Shown here: piece by piece, positions 8,911-26,146 of the stretch
Layout of the letters: every line of letters begins with the position of its first letter
How positions within the stretch are numbered: position 1 is the stretch's first letter
NCBI GenBank assembly: GCA_002284615.2
Contig: MU069485.1
Coordinates: 484,505 to 513,123 of the forward strand
Direction of reading: 5' to 3'
From: Dunaliella salina
Taxonomy: Eukaryota; Chlorophyta; Chlorophyceae; Chlamydomonadales; Dunaliellaceae
DNA: 28,619 nt
The notes under the pieces: model-generated
Seen by the model: only the letters and a program-made list of their open reading frames with translations
Database searches by the model: none
Told to the model about the DNA's origin: nothing
Translations under genes and position numbers: made by a program

Positions 8911-9884
8911 AACAAAGTTGAAAGATCTTCCAAATATCTTCGAACTTGGGAGGTCTTCCATTTGGTCATGGCTTCGAGAGAGTCCGTAGATCTCAGATCA
9001 GCCTTTTTAGGTATTGATAAGTGAGCATACCAAGTTAGTTTTATGGGGTTTGACGCCAGCCTAGGATGTCGTGATGATGGCATATACTACTGCAGGACCT
9101 ACAATTTAGACTTCAATACAGTCAGTCTAAATTAAACCTCTGCAGCTGAGCTAGTGATTGTTTAAACCTAAATGGTTTACTTGAGAAGGATTGATGGCAG
9201 CTGAAAAAAAAGTGAATTGTAACAACACAGACCTGTTCCCAGATCATAACTTCCGACAACCACCAGGTGAGCCTATGCTGGCCACTTAGCGTGCATTCAA
9301 GCAGGACCCTATCACGTGCTGGTCTTGTGACTATCTAGGGGCAACCGAACTAATGTGGGTGTCAAAAATCCTCAGCTGCATTTAGCTGATTCCAGCCAAT
9401 CGGATTGGCTGGTTTCAGCCAATCGATTGCTTTGGCCACTCTATTTCCAATTCAGGCCCAGATTTGGCATGTTCTTATGCAATGGAACTTTTTCAGGAGG
9501 TGCAAGCTGCCTCCAGGGAATGCTGGACCTGCTGTGAATTACCAAATCTGAACGTTTAAAATTTGCTCAAAGGGAAAGCATAAATCACCCTAGACAAAAT
9601 CCAAATTCCAGAAAAAACGTAAAGCCTGACCAAACGCCTCTGGACGGGCTCCTAATTATCTACAAAAATTGGATGCAGATGTTACCATTTAACAAAGACA
9701 TCAGCATTACTAGTCAAAAGGGATTAAAGGTACAGAATTTTATATATCTAACATTTAAAGCTCTCTTGCAAAGCATTCCTTGAAGTAAGAACTGAATTCG
9801 GTTCAGGCACTGCTTGCAATCCCTGCCATAAAAAAATATTTTTGCAGGGGGGTCCAGCTGAGGCTTGAAACTGCCTGTTTTTTT
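8911..9884. other. No gene recognised
   Basis: Only short motif-free ORFs. It holds one strong palindrome at 9392-9412 and lies between the two CAAACG clusters. Confidence 0.4.
9392..9412. repeat. Perfect inverted repeat with CCAAT motifs
   Basis: CCAGCCAATC-G-GATTGGCTGG: 10-bp arms and a 1-base spacer, with a third AGCCAATCGATTG nearby. Opposed CCAAT boxes can bind NF-Y type factors, but no gene starts here, so function is open. Confidence 0.6.
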
Positions 9885-10525
9885 TATGCTCCTAGCGCAC
9901 GTTCTCCTTGACTGGTTATCTTGAAGCTTGGGTTTTTCCGAGAGCCAGGATCTTGAGGAGGCCTCTGCAGCACCAAGGCTTTGGTATTACCACTGGCAGT
10001 CACGGAGACATGCCTAATTTGCCGGCATAAACCTTTGTTTTCAGCACCAAATCTTCATTCCGGACCACTCAATGCACCAAATTGGGTGATTTTTAGTGGT
10101 GGAGTCCTCGTAACAAAAAATATCATTGCAAAAAAATGGGGCAAAAAGACCCAGTGGTTGGTGAGACACAGGATTTCAGCCATTTCCCTTGGAGACATTG
10201 CAGCACAGGGGGTGCCAAAAAGGTCAATTTTTGACCTCCTCCTTTCCTGTTCTTGATGGCAGGCAGGATGTTTGCAAGGTATAGGAGGGTTAATACTGCA
10301 AATAATTGGGAGTGAAAAATGGCCCCAGGGTGAAGCTGTGGGCCATTTTGGAGTGATCTGAGGCCAGAACAGTGATCTGGGGTCCTCTGATTCTTGTCGT
10401 TTTTTGAAGAATGAAATATCTTTACTTATAAAGTATAGTAAGTGTAAGTAAAGATGGTTGGCACGATTAGATTTTAGGAAGAAATAAGGGCATGTCTGGC
10501 AACATAGGCCAGCTGACCCCCTCTG
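9885..10525 (+). repeat. Dispersed repeat X, copy 2
   Basis: Direct-orientation partner of 5550-6016, longer by two insertions, one around 10215-10300 and one around 10410-10455. The C run is only five bases here (GACCCCC). It ends shortly before CAAACG cluster 2. Confidence 0.7.
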
Positions 10526-10589
10526 GTTTTCTCGCTATATTATGAAAGACACTTTTAATGAGGAAAGTGCAACTCATCTTCATGGAGTG

Positions 10590-10860
10590 AAATCTACCTA
10601 TCAAACGCTGGTGTGCGTTTGTATTATGCCACGTTTGAAGAGCGTTTGAAGCGTCTGAAATCATACGTGTTTTTGAAGCGTTTGAATTCAAACGCTTTTC
10701 AAACGCTCAAATTCCAAAAGCTCACCAGCATTGATTGATGAAACTTCAAACGCGCTTCAAATGCATTTAATTTCAAACATTTGAAACGCTCTCTAACCGT
10801 GCCCTGAAATGTCTGACGTGTAGCCCCCCTAGTCGCCACGCTGTTTGGGAGGCCGTGGCT
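10590..10860 (+). repeat. CGTTTG/CAAACG cluster 2
   Basis: About eight motifs within 150 bases. They include a perfect 22-bp palindrome AAGCGTTTGAA/TTCAAACGCTT at 10676-10697. Inverted relative to cluster 1, with a shared trailing sequence. The nested palindromes could fold into long hairpins. Confidence 0.6.
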
Positions 10861-10947
10861 ACCTAATGTACCCCCCTCCATCTTTCCACAGCAGCAATAG
10901 CGGGTGCCCCCAAAATGACATTTGGCAAGGAAGGAAGACGGACGTAA

Positions 10948-12470
10948 AATTGGGAATGCATGAAGGAGCTTGGATGCTACTCTTATGAGCAAAGACAAGA
11001 AATNGCAACAGCTGACACATGGGCATGTCCCGCCTGTGCAANCCTAAATGATGCCCAAAGAATTGAAAGAGAGCAACAGACTAAACAAGAACTCAGGAGG
11101 GTCACTTGGAAGGCCTCCTGGGAATCAAAGGATCTACAGGAGACGTGGCCTAAATTTAAAGAGTGTTTGCTTAAGTTTGAAGCACAACAGAGCGAGCCTA
11201 ACCTCTCGATACCCACAGCAGATTCTACCCTCTCAAATCTTGAAAGACAGGGCTTTAAAAAACCTAATGAGACCAATGTATGGCAGCAGAACCTGGACAC
11301 AGAATTGCGCAACAAAATCACATTTGATACAAACCTCACTAATTCACAAGCAGACATAGAACCTACAGGCTCATACAAATATTGGCTGCGCAAGGTTGAC
11401 CTCGTGAAGTACACGGATCAGCAACCCCCTCATCCAGCATCATCAGGCATAGGATCCCACAGCCATTCCCCTCCTACTCCCCCCCCCTCATTCTCCCAGA
11501 AATATGCACGGTGCACATGGCTTGCATACACAATACGCAAGGCAAATGTGTTGGTATGATTTACCCAAACTGCTTTCAAATCCTCTACAGGGCTTTCTAT
11601 GGGGCTAAGCTTGCTGGCATGCACGACAAAATAACACCAGCTCCTGGCAGCTTTGCTACTGAACAACAAGGGCTCCTTTCCCGCAAATCCATGCTTGAAA
11701 GAAAGTACTATAGCAAGAAGATCAAAGACTCTTTTTCACGAGCCCTTCCAACTCACATTCATACTGCCCTCCCAAAATGGGCTTTGGTAGCCCAAGAAAA
11801 AATGACCTCCCCACTAGACCACAACCCACAATACCAAAATTATTGGAGTGCGGACTCCCGAGACACTCTTTTTGGTGCCATGCATACATAATACTTTCTC
11901 ATCCAAATTCACTGGCTTCTTAGTCTGCCATCCCATTTATGACGAGGGAATCATGACCCAAGCTTTGCAACATGCCATTTACTCAGCCATTCTTAACACA
12001 GAAGCCACTGCTACGTTCATGTTCCTTCCGGCTTGGAATAAGAGCATGATAACCAACCCCTACTCCAAACTTTTCACTGCCTACCCCCACCTCTGTTACG
12101 AACTCAAAGCCACACCTCGTGAAAAACTTAGTTACAGAGCCCCTCAATCCTGCCCTAACCGAGAGGTACCTTTACCATACCTAAGCATACCTGGGACCTG
12201 CCCTAACCGAGAGGTACCTTTACCATACCTAAGCATACCTGGGACCTTCGTATCTTTGCTGTTTGGAACACTGCAGCTCGAGTCCATCTTATCAACCATA
12301 ACAAAGACTAGCTACAGGGCCTGAAAGGAGATTTGAAAGATGCCACAGAGTGGAAGCTGACGAATGTCAGCAGCCACCCTGTCCTAAGTCCCGTGCATGC
12401 TCACATGCCAGGTTTTAATAAACTGGAACGCCTCCCATTTGACGAAAAACACGTCTCCAAGCACCCTTGA
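10948..12470 (+). pseudogene. PHD-like plus PCIF1-type methyltransferase relic
   Basis: The reading starts with NWECM...TWACPAC, which fits the second half of a PHD finger (WxC-x2-C end). After a long linker come YPNCFQILYRAFYGAKLAG, QYQNYWSADSRDTLFG, FSSKFTGFLVCHPIYDEG, FMFLPAWNKS and, in another frame, IFAVWNTAARVHLINH. Order and spacing match the catalytic part of PCIF1-like N6-adenine methyltransferases: YFxxF...FG, then NPPF, then FxPEW, then the AVHNTAVLFLQ strand. Here the NPPF motif is HPIY, so the Asn that recognises the adenine amino group is lost. At least two frameshifts (near 11550 and 11880), a 48-bp duplication and a further shift near 12240 break the frame. The context is mobile-element debris. 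Two bases are N (11004, 11042). Confidence 0.55.
12151..12246 (+). repeat. Perfect 48-bp tandem duplication
   Basis: Two identical 48-bp units beginning TGCCCTAACCGAGAGGTACC, at 12151-12198 and 12199-12246. The unit is 16 codons (CPNREVPLPYLSIPGT), so the frame is kept. No substitution separates the copies, so it is recent, or an assembly effect. Confidence 0.97.
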
Positions 12471-12479
12471 AATTCACAC

Positions 12480-12848
12480 ATGAGTATCCAAGATACAGAC
12501 TTGGTGCCCAGCCAACCCAGTACTCTCCTAGCTCTCAAAGTTGCTGGCTGGAGAACATGGGCAAACACAGATGGCAGGTGCCTTGTCCATAACGGTAAGC
12601 AAGAAATTGGAGCAGGCGTCTACTGCCCGTCCACTGACAGCAAGAACTTCTTAAGTAGAACCAAACTAGGGTGTTCACGCCCCGAGATGACTTTCACCAA
12701 ACAACTTGAAAATCTGACAATACGTGAACATTTGATAAATGTTAAGGGCTGCAAAGTTGGAATTTCGAAAATCGGGCCAGGAGGGGTCCTAGGGGAGCTC
12801 CCAACCTCGTTCAGATCAGATCGTGAGGTTCCCATGCATAATCTTTAA
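12480..12848 (+). pseudogene. LINE RNase H fragment, N-terminal half
   Basis: A 122-codon frame with WRTWANTDGRCLVHNGKQ and IGAGVYCP. This is the first strand pair of an RNase H fold with its first catalytic Asp in TDG(S). The expected Glu helix (RAELxAI) and the later Asp motifs are missing. The second half (GPGGVLGELPTSFRSD) is of a different kind and resembles the G-x-G segments at LINE C-termini. It is probably a deletion chimera of one LINE. Confidence 0.5.
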
Positions 12849-13039
12849 TAATTGGCCAGGGAACAGCCCAAATCTTGTCATTTTTGTTTTTATGGGTACC
12901 TTAGATTAAAAGCTACCTGTAGGTATGCTGCTTGTGGGAAACAACCCCAGTTTGGGCTTGCCTGGCCAGGAAAATGTGTGTTTTTTGCCCATTTTGGCCA
13001 TTTTGCCCACTCAAAACATGGCATAAAAGATGTGGAGTG
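12849..13039. other. No gene recognised
   Basis: Contains CCATTTTGGCCATTTTGCCC repeats; nothing else seen. Confidence 0.4.
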
Positions 13040-13582
13040 CTATTTAAGTTCAACAATGTCTCTATATTGAGGGGGGGTCTTGGAAGGATCGAGGTGGGCT
13101 TGTCTGCCTGGCATAGGGCGCACAAAGAGAGCATCAGGGCGGCTTTGGTGCCGTGCAGGTGAGGCAGTGCCATTTGGGAAAACCCTGTCTGGAATAGCTC
13201 GAGAGATGTTTTCTGAGACTTGTACGCCTTGATCCAGAAGTCTGTCATGATTGCAGCCATCCATGCTAATGAGGGATGAGCCATATCGGCCTTTACTGAG
13301 GGCTTCCACACAGAGACTAAGGGCCGCATCATAATGATTGTGTCTGTTGGTGTGCATCCCACTCATTGTTGGGTTGGTGCCCCTAAGCAGGACGTGATAG
13401 ATGTTGTCCGTATTTGCACAGAGTGGGCATCGACCAGAACTGGAAAAGTTGAAGGCATGGCTCTCTGTGTACAGTGTATCCGTTTGATACTTCATAACAT
13501 TTATTTGTTGTTTAAGGGTAATCTTTGGATTTTTCCAGAAGGAGTTGCTGATCGTTTTCCCAGGCGCAGCCAGGCCAGGCAT
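13040..13582 (-). pseudogene. LINE restriction-like endonuclease domain fragment
   Basis: A 180-codon frame open throughout. It shows, in order, CPLCANTDNIYHVLLRG, RHN, SRPDALFV and IVELK at the end. This matches the C-x2-C-x7-H-x4-C finger, the RHN/RHD motif and the PD...(D/E)xK core of the R2-type restriction-like endonuclease of LINEs, which nicks the target for target-primed reverse transcription. The fourth metal ligand is Gly instead of Cys, and a TAG follows the ELK. The frame is therefore a fragment, probably inactive. The upstream RT and RNase H regions are missing. Confidence 0.7.
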
Positions 13583-13619
13583 GCATTGTCTTTCTTGTTA
13601 TTTTTTCCCCATGATTCTT

Positions 13620-13762
13620 GATCAGTCAGTGCGATGGAGGGGACTCACGGCCCTTCAGGGCCAATGTTCCTCCTCTTTAATTGATGTGGGGTAAGCCTCT
13701 GTACATGTTTTTTTCTTTCTTTTCTTTTCTTTTCTTTTCTTTCCTTTCCTTTTCTTTTCTTG
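13620..13762 (+). mobile_element. LINE 3'-end copy 5
   Basis: GATGGAGGGGACTCAC, hairpin GGCCC-TTCA-GGGCC at 13649-13662, TTAATTGATGTGGGG and a long CTTTT-rich tail. The hairpin stem differs from GGCTC/GAGCC by a paired change on both arms, which supports a selected RNA structure. It lies back to back with the minus-strand endonuclease fragment. Confidence 0.8.
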
Positions 13763-14612
13763 GTCAGTCAGTTTTTCAAGGAGTACATCAGGTTCTTTAT
13801 TCGTAATAAGTGCAGTGAACACAATTCCAAATTGTAAGTTCTTAGTCGAGAAAAATCCACTGCAAAATAAGCAATGACTCTCATGAAATGGTAGGCAAGT
13901 TTCTGTGAATATTGCGAGGTAAGGAATGAGTGCATGCCTAGCCATGCAAGCACAGTGCATGATCTTCCATGAGCAAAATGCAAATCAGTGCGGCATAAAA
14001 AAGGATCAAAGCACAGCAAGACATCACTAAAATAGTCTGGGGTGAACGTCAATTAGTGAACTATCCATCAGCATGAATCAAAGCACATTGTGGAGATGAA
14101 TTCACATTCTTCATACAGCTTCCACAGCAGATGCACATTCACATGAAAAGGCTCATGCGCTGAAAAATATATACAGAATTGTGTTAAAAGAAACATAGAG
14201 AAGTATCATTCCATTGGATGAGGACCGTTCAGTCATCTTTGTAGGACTGCAACACATGGGCATGGTGCTCTCCAACATTCTCAGGAGTCCACAGAAGACA
14301 GCTAACAAAGTGATCAGTCCAGTAATCTCAAACTGGCAAACTGTCAAAATGTGTCTTCACTCCAGATTGCTTGCAATTGTCTGCAAAACCTCTTATTCAA
14401 CCTATGCGCAAAGTACAATGCATACAATGAGCAGCAAGTACACTAGTGCACTTTCATGCGCTGCCGCCGATGCTTTTGCCAAAGCATCTAGCTTTTTGGT
14501 ATTTTGTTGATTAGGACTTTTTGCGCACATCCCTTTCAGCAAAAGAAGCACATGCCCAAGCTTCCCCCCTTGCTTGCTGTTAGGAAGGTTTTCATCACAG
14601 CGAAGAGCCTTG
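13763..14612. other. No gene recognised
   Basis: Scattered short ORFs only, no motif and no repeats shared with other parts. It may be the intergenic space downstream of the minus-strand gene ending at 14830. Confidence 0.4.
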
Positions 14613-14829
14613 ACATCACCATCACCACATGCTGACATTACCATCACCATCACCATGATGATGACCATTACCATCACCATCACCATCTTGCTAACATCAC
14701 CATCACCATCTTGATAACATCACCATCACCATCACCATCACCATTACCATTGCCATCTTGAGCTCATCACCATCACTATCACCATCACCATCTTGATGAC
14801 ATCACCATCCTGCTGACATTGCCATCACA
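14613..14829. repeat. (CATCAC/CACCAT)n repeat with TTGATGACATCAC inserts
   Basis: CATCACCATCACC runs interrupted at irregular steps by TTGATGACATCACC or TTGCTGACATT variants. On the minus strand it starts one base after the stop codon of the gene's last exon, so it would form the beginning of the 3' UTR. ORFs made of Met-Val repeats in it are artefacts. Confidence 0.9.
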
Positions 14830-22050
<7,221 letters not shown>

Positions 22051-22599
22051 CTACAAATGTCCAAAGAGAAACTTCAAAAGCACAGAGCGTTGTAGGAAGC
22101 TGATTACAGAAATCTTGATGCACAAAAGCATGCACGGATTGCTCTTAACATTTAACACACATCTGTGTAAGGTGTGCTCATGTTGTGGCATGCAGGGAGG
22201 GCTGTTGGCTGCGCATGCAGCTCTATGACTGCCGGGTTTTCTCCACGATTACGATCTTCCACACCTGTCCATACCTGGGTGTACTCAGCTATTCAACCTT
22301 AGACCTGATACTATCCTGCAGTTGCGGCACCACTCAGGAGAGTGCGAGATCGCCTCCACGATCAAATCGTTCTTGCGATTATGGGAAACTTTGATTGTGA
22401 AAATTTATAAAAAAAATAATCCAGTTAGAGTTGACGTGTGTGAATGCCGAGGACCAATGGCGGAGAGTCCAAATTGATCAAGCAATACCGTCGAACCAGA
22501 TAAAAGTTAAATGTTACATTGGCTCGCCATGTTTACTGTGAGGATGAAGCAGCAAAAACTAGGAAGTGGCCCCAGCCAGGCGCAGGCCTTAGATGCAGG

Positions 22600-23628
22600 C
22601 CCTTCATCTCCAGTTTGATATGTATCAAGCACCAGGCCTTGGGTGGGCTCGCTAGCTCTAGCACTGGAGTATTTTGCTGTAAGCTTGCGCGCTCCATGCG
22701 AAGAAGAGCACAGCACAAGCAACATGCGCAAGCACGCCTGTAAAACAATTAACGGCCACCTGGCAAACGCCCATCAGCGCTCTATATATCCCGGTCTCAC
22801 CGAGCGGCAACAGCCGCAAAGTTAGGCACGAGCTGGTGATGGCAAGGCATGCTTTCTTGAGCTAATCTTGTTCAATGGCCAGTGGTCTTGCGCATTGCAA
22901 CGCTGTCACTTGGCCAGAACTCATCAATGGCGGCCATGGTGACTCTTCACAGCACAGATTTTGCTTGATCTTGATCGGTCATGGACACACTGTCTGGATT
23001 TTTACGGGTGCTTGCGAGCCCATACACCACAGCATTCACACAGCCATTTGCACATTCGTTGCTTCTCTTTGGACAGGTCCGAGGCTTGAACCGAAAGCAT
23101 GCTGAGCTTGCTGTCAAAAGCCATCTGGAGGAGGCAGCTAGCAAGCACCTTGGCCCTTGGGCAGGACATGGTCAATGTGCAGCCGGTGCCTTGTCTGGTT
23201 GCCTTCAATGATAGAGACTTCTGAGGATGATGCCACAAGCATTTGCCCCTCTGCCATTGACGGAAAGTACCAGCTCCTGGAGCAGGTTTGTCTCAAGCAT
23301 CAAAGCAGCACTGGCACAGCTGGAAGCAGATCAGCAGCAGCGCATGCCAGCAGAGCAGCTGCCAGAGGCAAGTGGCCATGAACTCCCTTTCCACGTACAC
23401 CTGCACAACGAGCCAGGCGGCACAGCTGAATACAGCAGCACGGCAGGAATAGTGGGGGCCCAACCAACCTCCCTTCCTTGCTCACCGCTGAGCTTCTGGC
23501 TGGACACGCCATGCCTGACAGCTGGAGAGGCTTGCAAGATGCACATGCTGCTACCCGCTCAGGACACTGGCATTGTGCCTGAGGCCCTGCATGTGGTGCT
23601 GATAAGTGTAACTCAAAAGCAAATGTAA
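22600..23628 (+). CDS. Candidate exons of an unknown plus-strand gene
   Basis: Two stretches look coding. About 22975-23170 reads DTLSGFLRVLASPYTTAFTQ, then PFAHSLLLF and LNRKHAELAVKSHLEEAASK. 23215-23628 follows a TTCAATGATAG acceptor and reads RFVSSIKAALAQLEADQQQR, then LPFHVHLHNEPGG and SFWLDTPCLTAGEACKMHML, ending with TAA. A TATATAT at 22783 could be a core promoter. The joins are unresolved and I know no family with this sequence. The gene would be divergent from the minus-strand gene whose first found exon is at 22050. Confidence 0.3.
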
Positions 23629-23739
23629 ATTAGGTTGACTGCCATTCTTTGCAGATGCATGGACATTTTCCAAATGAGGTGCTCATGTGCCAAACATACC
23701 AGAGCTGACGCCCAGAATTCATTTTGCCCTCAGAGCGTG

Positions 23740-24400
23740 CTTCACCATGAGAGCCGAGCCAAGCTACTCTCTGCCAAGACCCTTGCTCTCAAAATGCGTC
23801 ATACACGGCAAAAACTGATCCAGAATGTCCTTTGCCTTGAACCTTGCTCTTCAAATGCACTATACACCATGAAAGCTGAGCCGAGCTTTCCTCTGCCTTG
23901 AACCTGATATACCAGATTGCTTTTTCTTTTCTGATGTATTTTTGGCTCTCCCTTTTTACACCCCCTTTCTTCATTTCCTGTACGGGGCCCATTGGATGTC
24001 ACTTTGTCCTCGCTCTGCGTACAAAAGGAAAAAGAAAAGGACCATGGGCACAAAAACAGATGATCCAGAACTATACCTACTGACCTCTTCCTCTTGTAAC
24101 CTTCAAAAGAGAGAGGAAAAATTAATTCGACAGATGCTATTTTCATCACCCCTTTTCATGCCAAACCTACTTCTTACAGTTTTCCTCCTACCCATTCTAC
24201 ACCATGAAGGCGAGCCGAGCTCTCCTCTGCCCTGAAGTTGCAAAAGCTGCTAGCACTTTTCTTTTCTGCTGTCTTCAGCTCCACTTCAAGCCCTTCCCTC
24301 GTGCTCTTTTTTGCGGCCCATATATAGGACATCACTATGACCTTGCTGTCTGTACAAAAGGAAAGAAAAGTTCCAGGGGCAAAAACAGATAATCCACTGA
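23740..24400 (+). repeat. Local tandem duplication (units of about 200 bp)
   Basis: CACCATGAAAGCTGAGCCG followed by AGCTTTCCTCTGCC, then TTTTCTTTTCTG, GGCCCAT, a GACATCAC/GATGTCAC block, GTACAAAAGGAAA and CAAAAACAGAT occur in the same order at 23866-24072 and 24200-24400. The first 35 bases occur once more at 23742. No coding frame is kept. Confidence 0.7.
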
Positions 24401-24788
24401 ATCAGGCTGTGCGTCCATGGTGCAGGTGCTGCATAGAGAAGCCGTCGTGGATCCATGCATCATTTTGCAGTCACCTTTTACTTCACATTGTAGTCAGCAC
24501 AGCATCAACTCCACTTATTGACGGCAGCCGAGACCGATGAGGGCACCCTTCATGTCATGTACCTTTTTTCCCTGTGCTAGCATTGCTTTGTTGGAATCTG
24601 GGATTTTTCTCTTCAATGTATTGCATGTTTGACACACTCTCAGCCTGACAAGGCATAGCCCCAGATTCCAGTTCTCATGCAGGTGTGAGCAGAATGCCAG
24701 TGTCATGCACCTCAAAGCAAGTTTAATCTATAGAGCATTGTACTCCTCCACAACTTTTGCAGCATTGACTTTTTGGCACTTATTTCTG
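24401..24788. other. No gene recognised
   Basis: Short ORFs without motifs. It forms the left flank of the split-direct-repeat element; TTATTTCTG precedes the GTT at 24789. Confidence 0.4.
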
Positions 24789-24816
24789 GTTCTCTTCCGG
24801 CTCGTTCCAGGGCGAG
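24789..24816 (-). repeat. B2 terminal repeat
   Basis: 28 bp starting GTTCTCTTCCGGCTCG on plus. One mismatch to 25290-25317. It is the right terminus of the element on its own strand. Confidence 0.85.
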
Positions 24817-25145
24817 TTCCTTACATGGGGGTGGGGGCGCAGACCAGAGAGCACAGGAACAAAACTGGCCTGCAAGGCCTACAAGCACAGCTCCAGAGAG
24901 GGGGAACAAAAGACGCGAGAAGAGAGAGAGAAAGAAAGGACGCAGCTAAAACCTCTGAAAAAACTCTGGAGCACGTAGGCAAGAAGGGCACAAGCTGAAT
25001 CCCAGGAACAGCCAAAGGAGCAAAACACACCCAAGGAGGATACCTAGCAGTTTAGGCCTAGCTCGCTAATCGACACTGGGCCATGGCGGGGAAAGCAAAG
25101 CTGAGCTGACTGGCAAACAGCAAGTCTCAGAGGGAGGCGGGGGGG

Positions 25146-25292
25146 AAACTCAACCTAAAAGTCTGCAAAAAGCCCCACGAGAAAGGAAAAGATGGGGACC
25201 TTATTGCATCAGCAGCAATAAGGGAACTATCACACAATCTCACTCGCCTCCAAGAACCTCAGTTCTACTGTTGGACAGAGAACTGAGTAGTT
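25146..25292 (-). repeat. A2 repeat
   Basis: 147 bp, identical to 27000-27146 except C/T at 25268 versus 27122. Overlaps B1 by the shared GTT. Confidence 0.95.
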
Positions 25293-25317
25293 CTCTTCCG
25301 GCTCGTTCAAGGGCGAG
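25290..25317 (-). repeat. B1 repeat
   Basis: 28-bp partner of B2, directly joined to A2. The junction recreates the sequence expected when the two outer ends of the element are circularised. Confidence 0.85.
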
Positions 25318-25529
25318 AGAAACACCAGTCGTGGACGGCGGTCAATTCCTCGCGTCGGGGTACTCGGCGGATAAGTCCCAGCCATAGCTGCAAAGCAACG
25401 AGGGGGAAAAAGGCGGCACAGCTCAGCACCTTTCCTGGGTACTGCTGAAGTGCACAGCAGCAAGCTTGCACGGGACTGCCAGGGGAACATGTTCTTAGCA
25501 GCAAGCTGAAAGCGCAAAATAGCTCAAAG

Positions 25530-25971
25530 TGCATGCCAGCGTAGGCACCCATGNATGAGCAAAGGGGTAAGGCAAATTGCAGCANTNTGCCGGCGTAGAC
25601 ACCTGCTTAAAGACCAAAGTTGCACATGCATGGCTCTAGACAGCGTGCCGGCGTAGACACCTGAGTAAGAGCAAGGCTTAGGGCGTGGCAAAATAGCAGC
25701 GTACCAGCGTAGGCACCTGCGCACAACCCAAAGCAGCGCATGCAAAGCTCAACATCAGGGCATGCCGGCGTAGGCACCCAACGGTGAGCAACAAACTTTG
25801 GAGCAGAAATACCCATGCAGCGTGCCGGCGTAGACACCTGCTCACCTCCAAAGCTGTACATGCTTGCATGCGTGCGTGCTCAACATGGTATGCCGGCGCA
25901 GGCACCCAAAAGGAGCAACAACTTTGGAGCAGAAAGACCCATGCAGCGTGCCGGCGTAGACACCTGCTTAC
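25530..25971 (-). repeat. Array of eight units about 59 bp apart inside the element
   Basis: The core CCGGCGTAG or CCAGCGTAG (GCA in unit 7) starts at 25536, 25590, 25648, 25704, 25765, 25825, 25893 and 25951. It continues either as ACACCTGC or as GCACCCA, mostly alternating. Units 5-6 and 7-8 form a higher-order repeat that also shares AACTTTGGAGCAGAAA. The sequences between cores vary. Three N bases lie in or next to the first two units. It lies between the gag-like ORF and B1, where no coding is evident. Confidence 0.85.
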
Positions 25972-26146
25972 AATGCGCACTGCAGCAAGGTGCTGGAAAA
26001 CCCAAGGCTAGCACTTAGTTCTCCCAAAACTTGGCAGTGAGCCCAACCAAACCTCAGCATGGGAAACAGAAGCGAGCCTGAATGGCACAGCGAGGCCAAC
26101 AGAACTGCCAGCAAGGCAACATATAGACAGCAAGGCACACCAGTAC

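Noticed and set aside
13655..13960. Minus-strand ORF with a Lys-rich run
   Set aside because: The Lys run is the translated CT tail of a LINE 3' end.
14402..14686. Minus-strand ORF starting with Met-Val repeats
   Set aside because: Translation of the GATGGT repeat; no codon or motif support.
25530..25971. CRISPR-like array
   Set aside because: Cores are short and variable with two alternating forms, spacers are partly repeated, and the setting is a eukaryotic retroelement.
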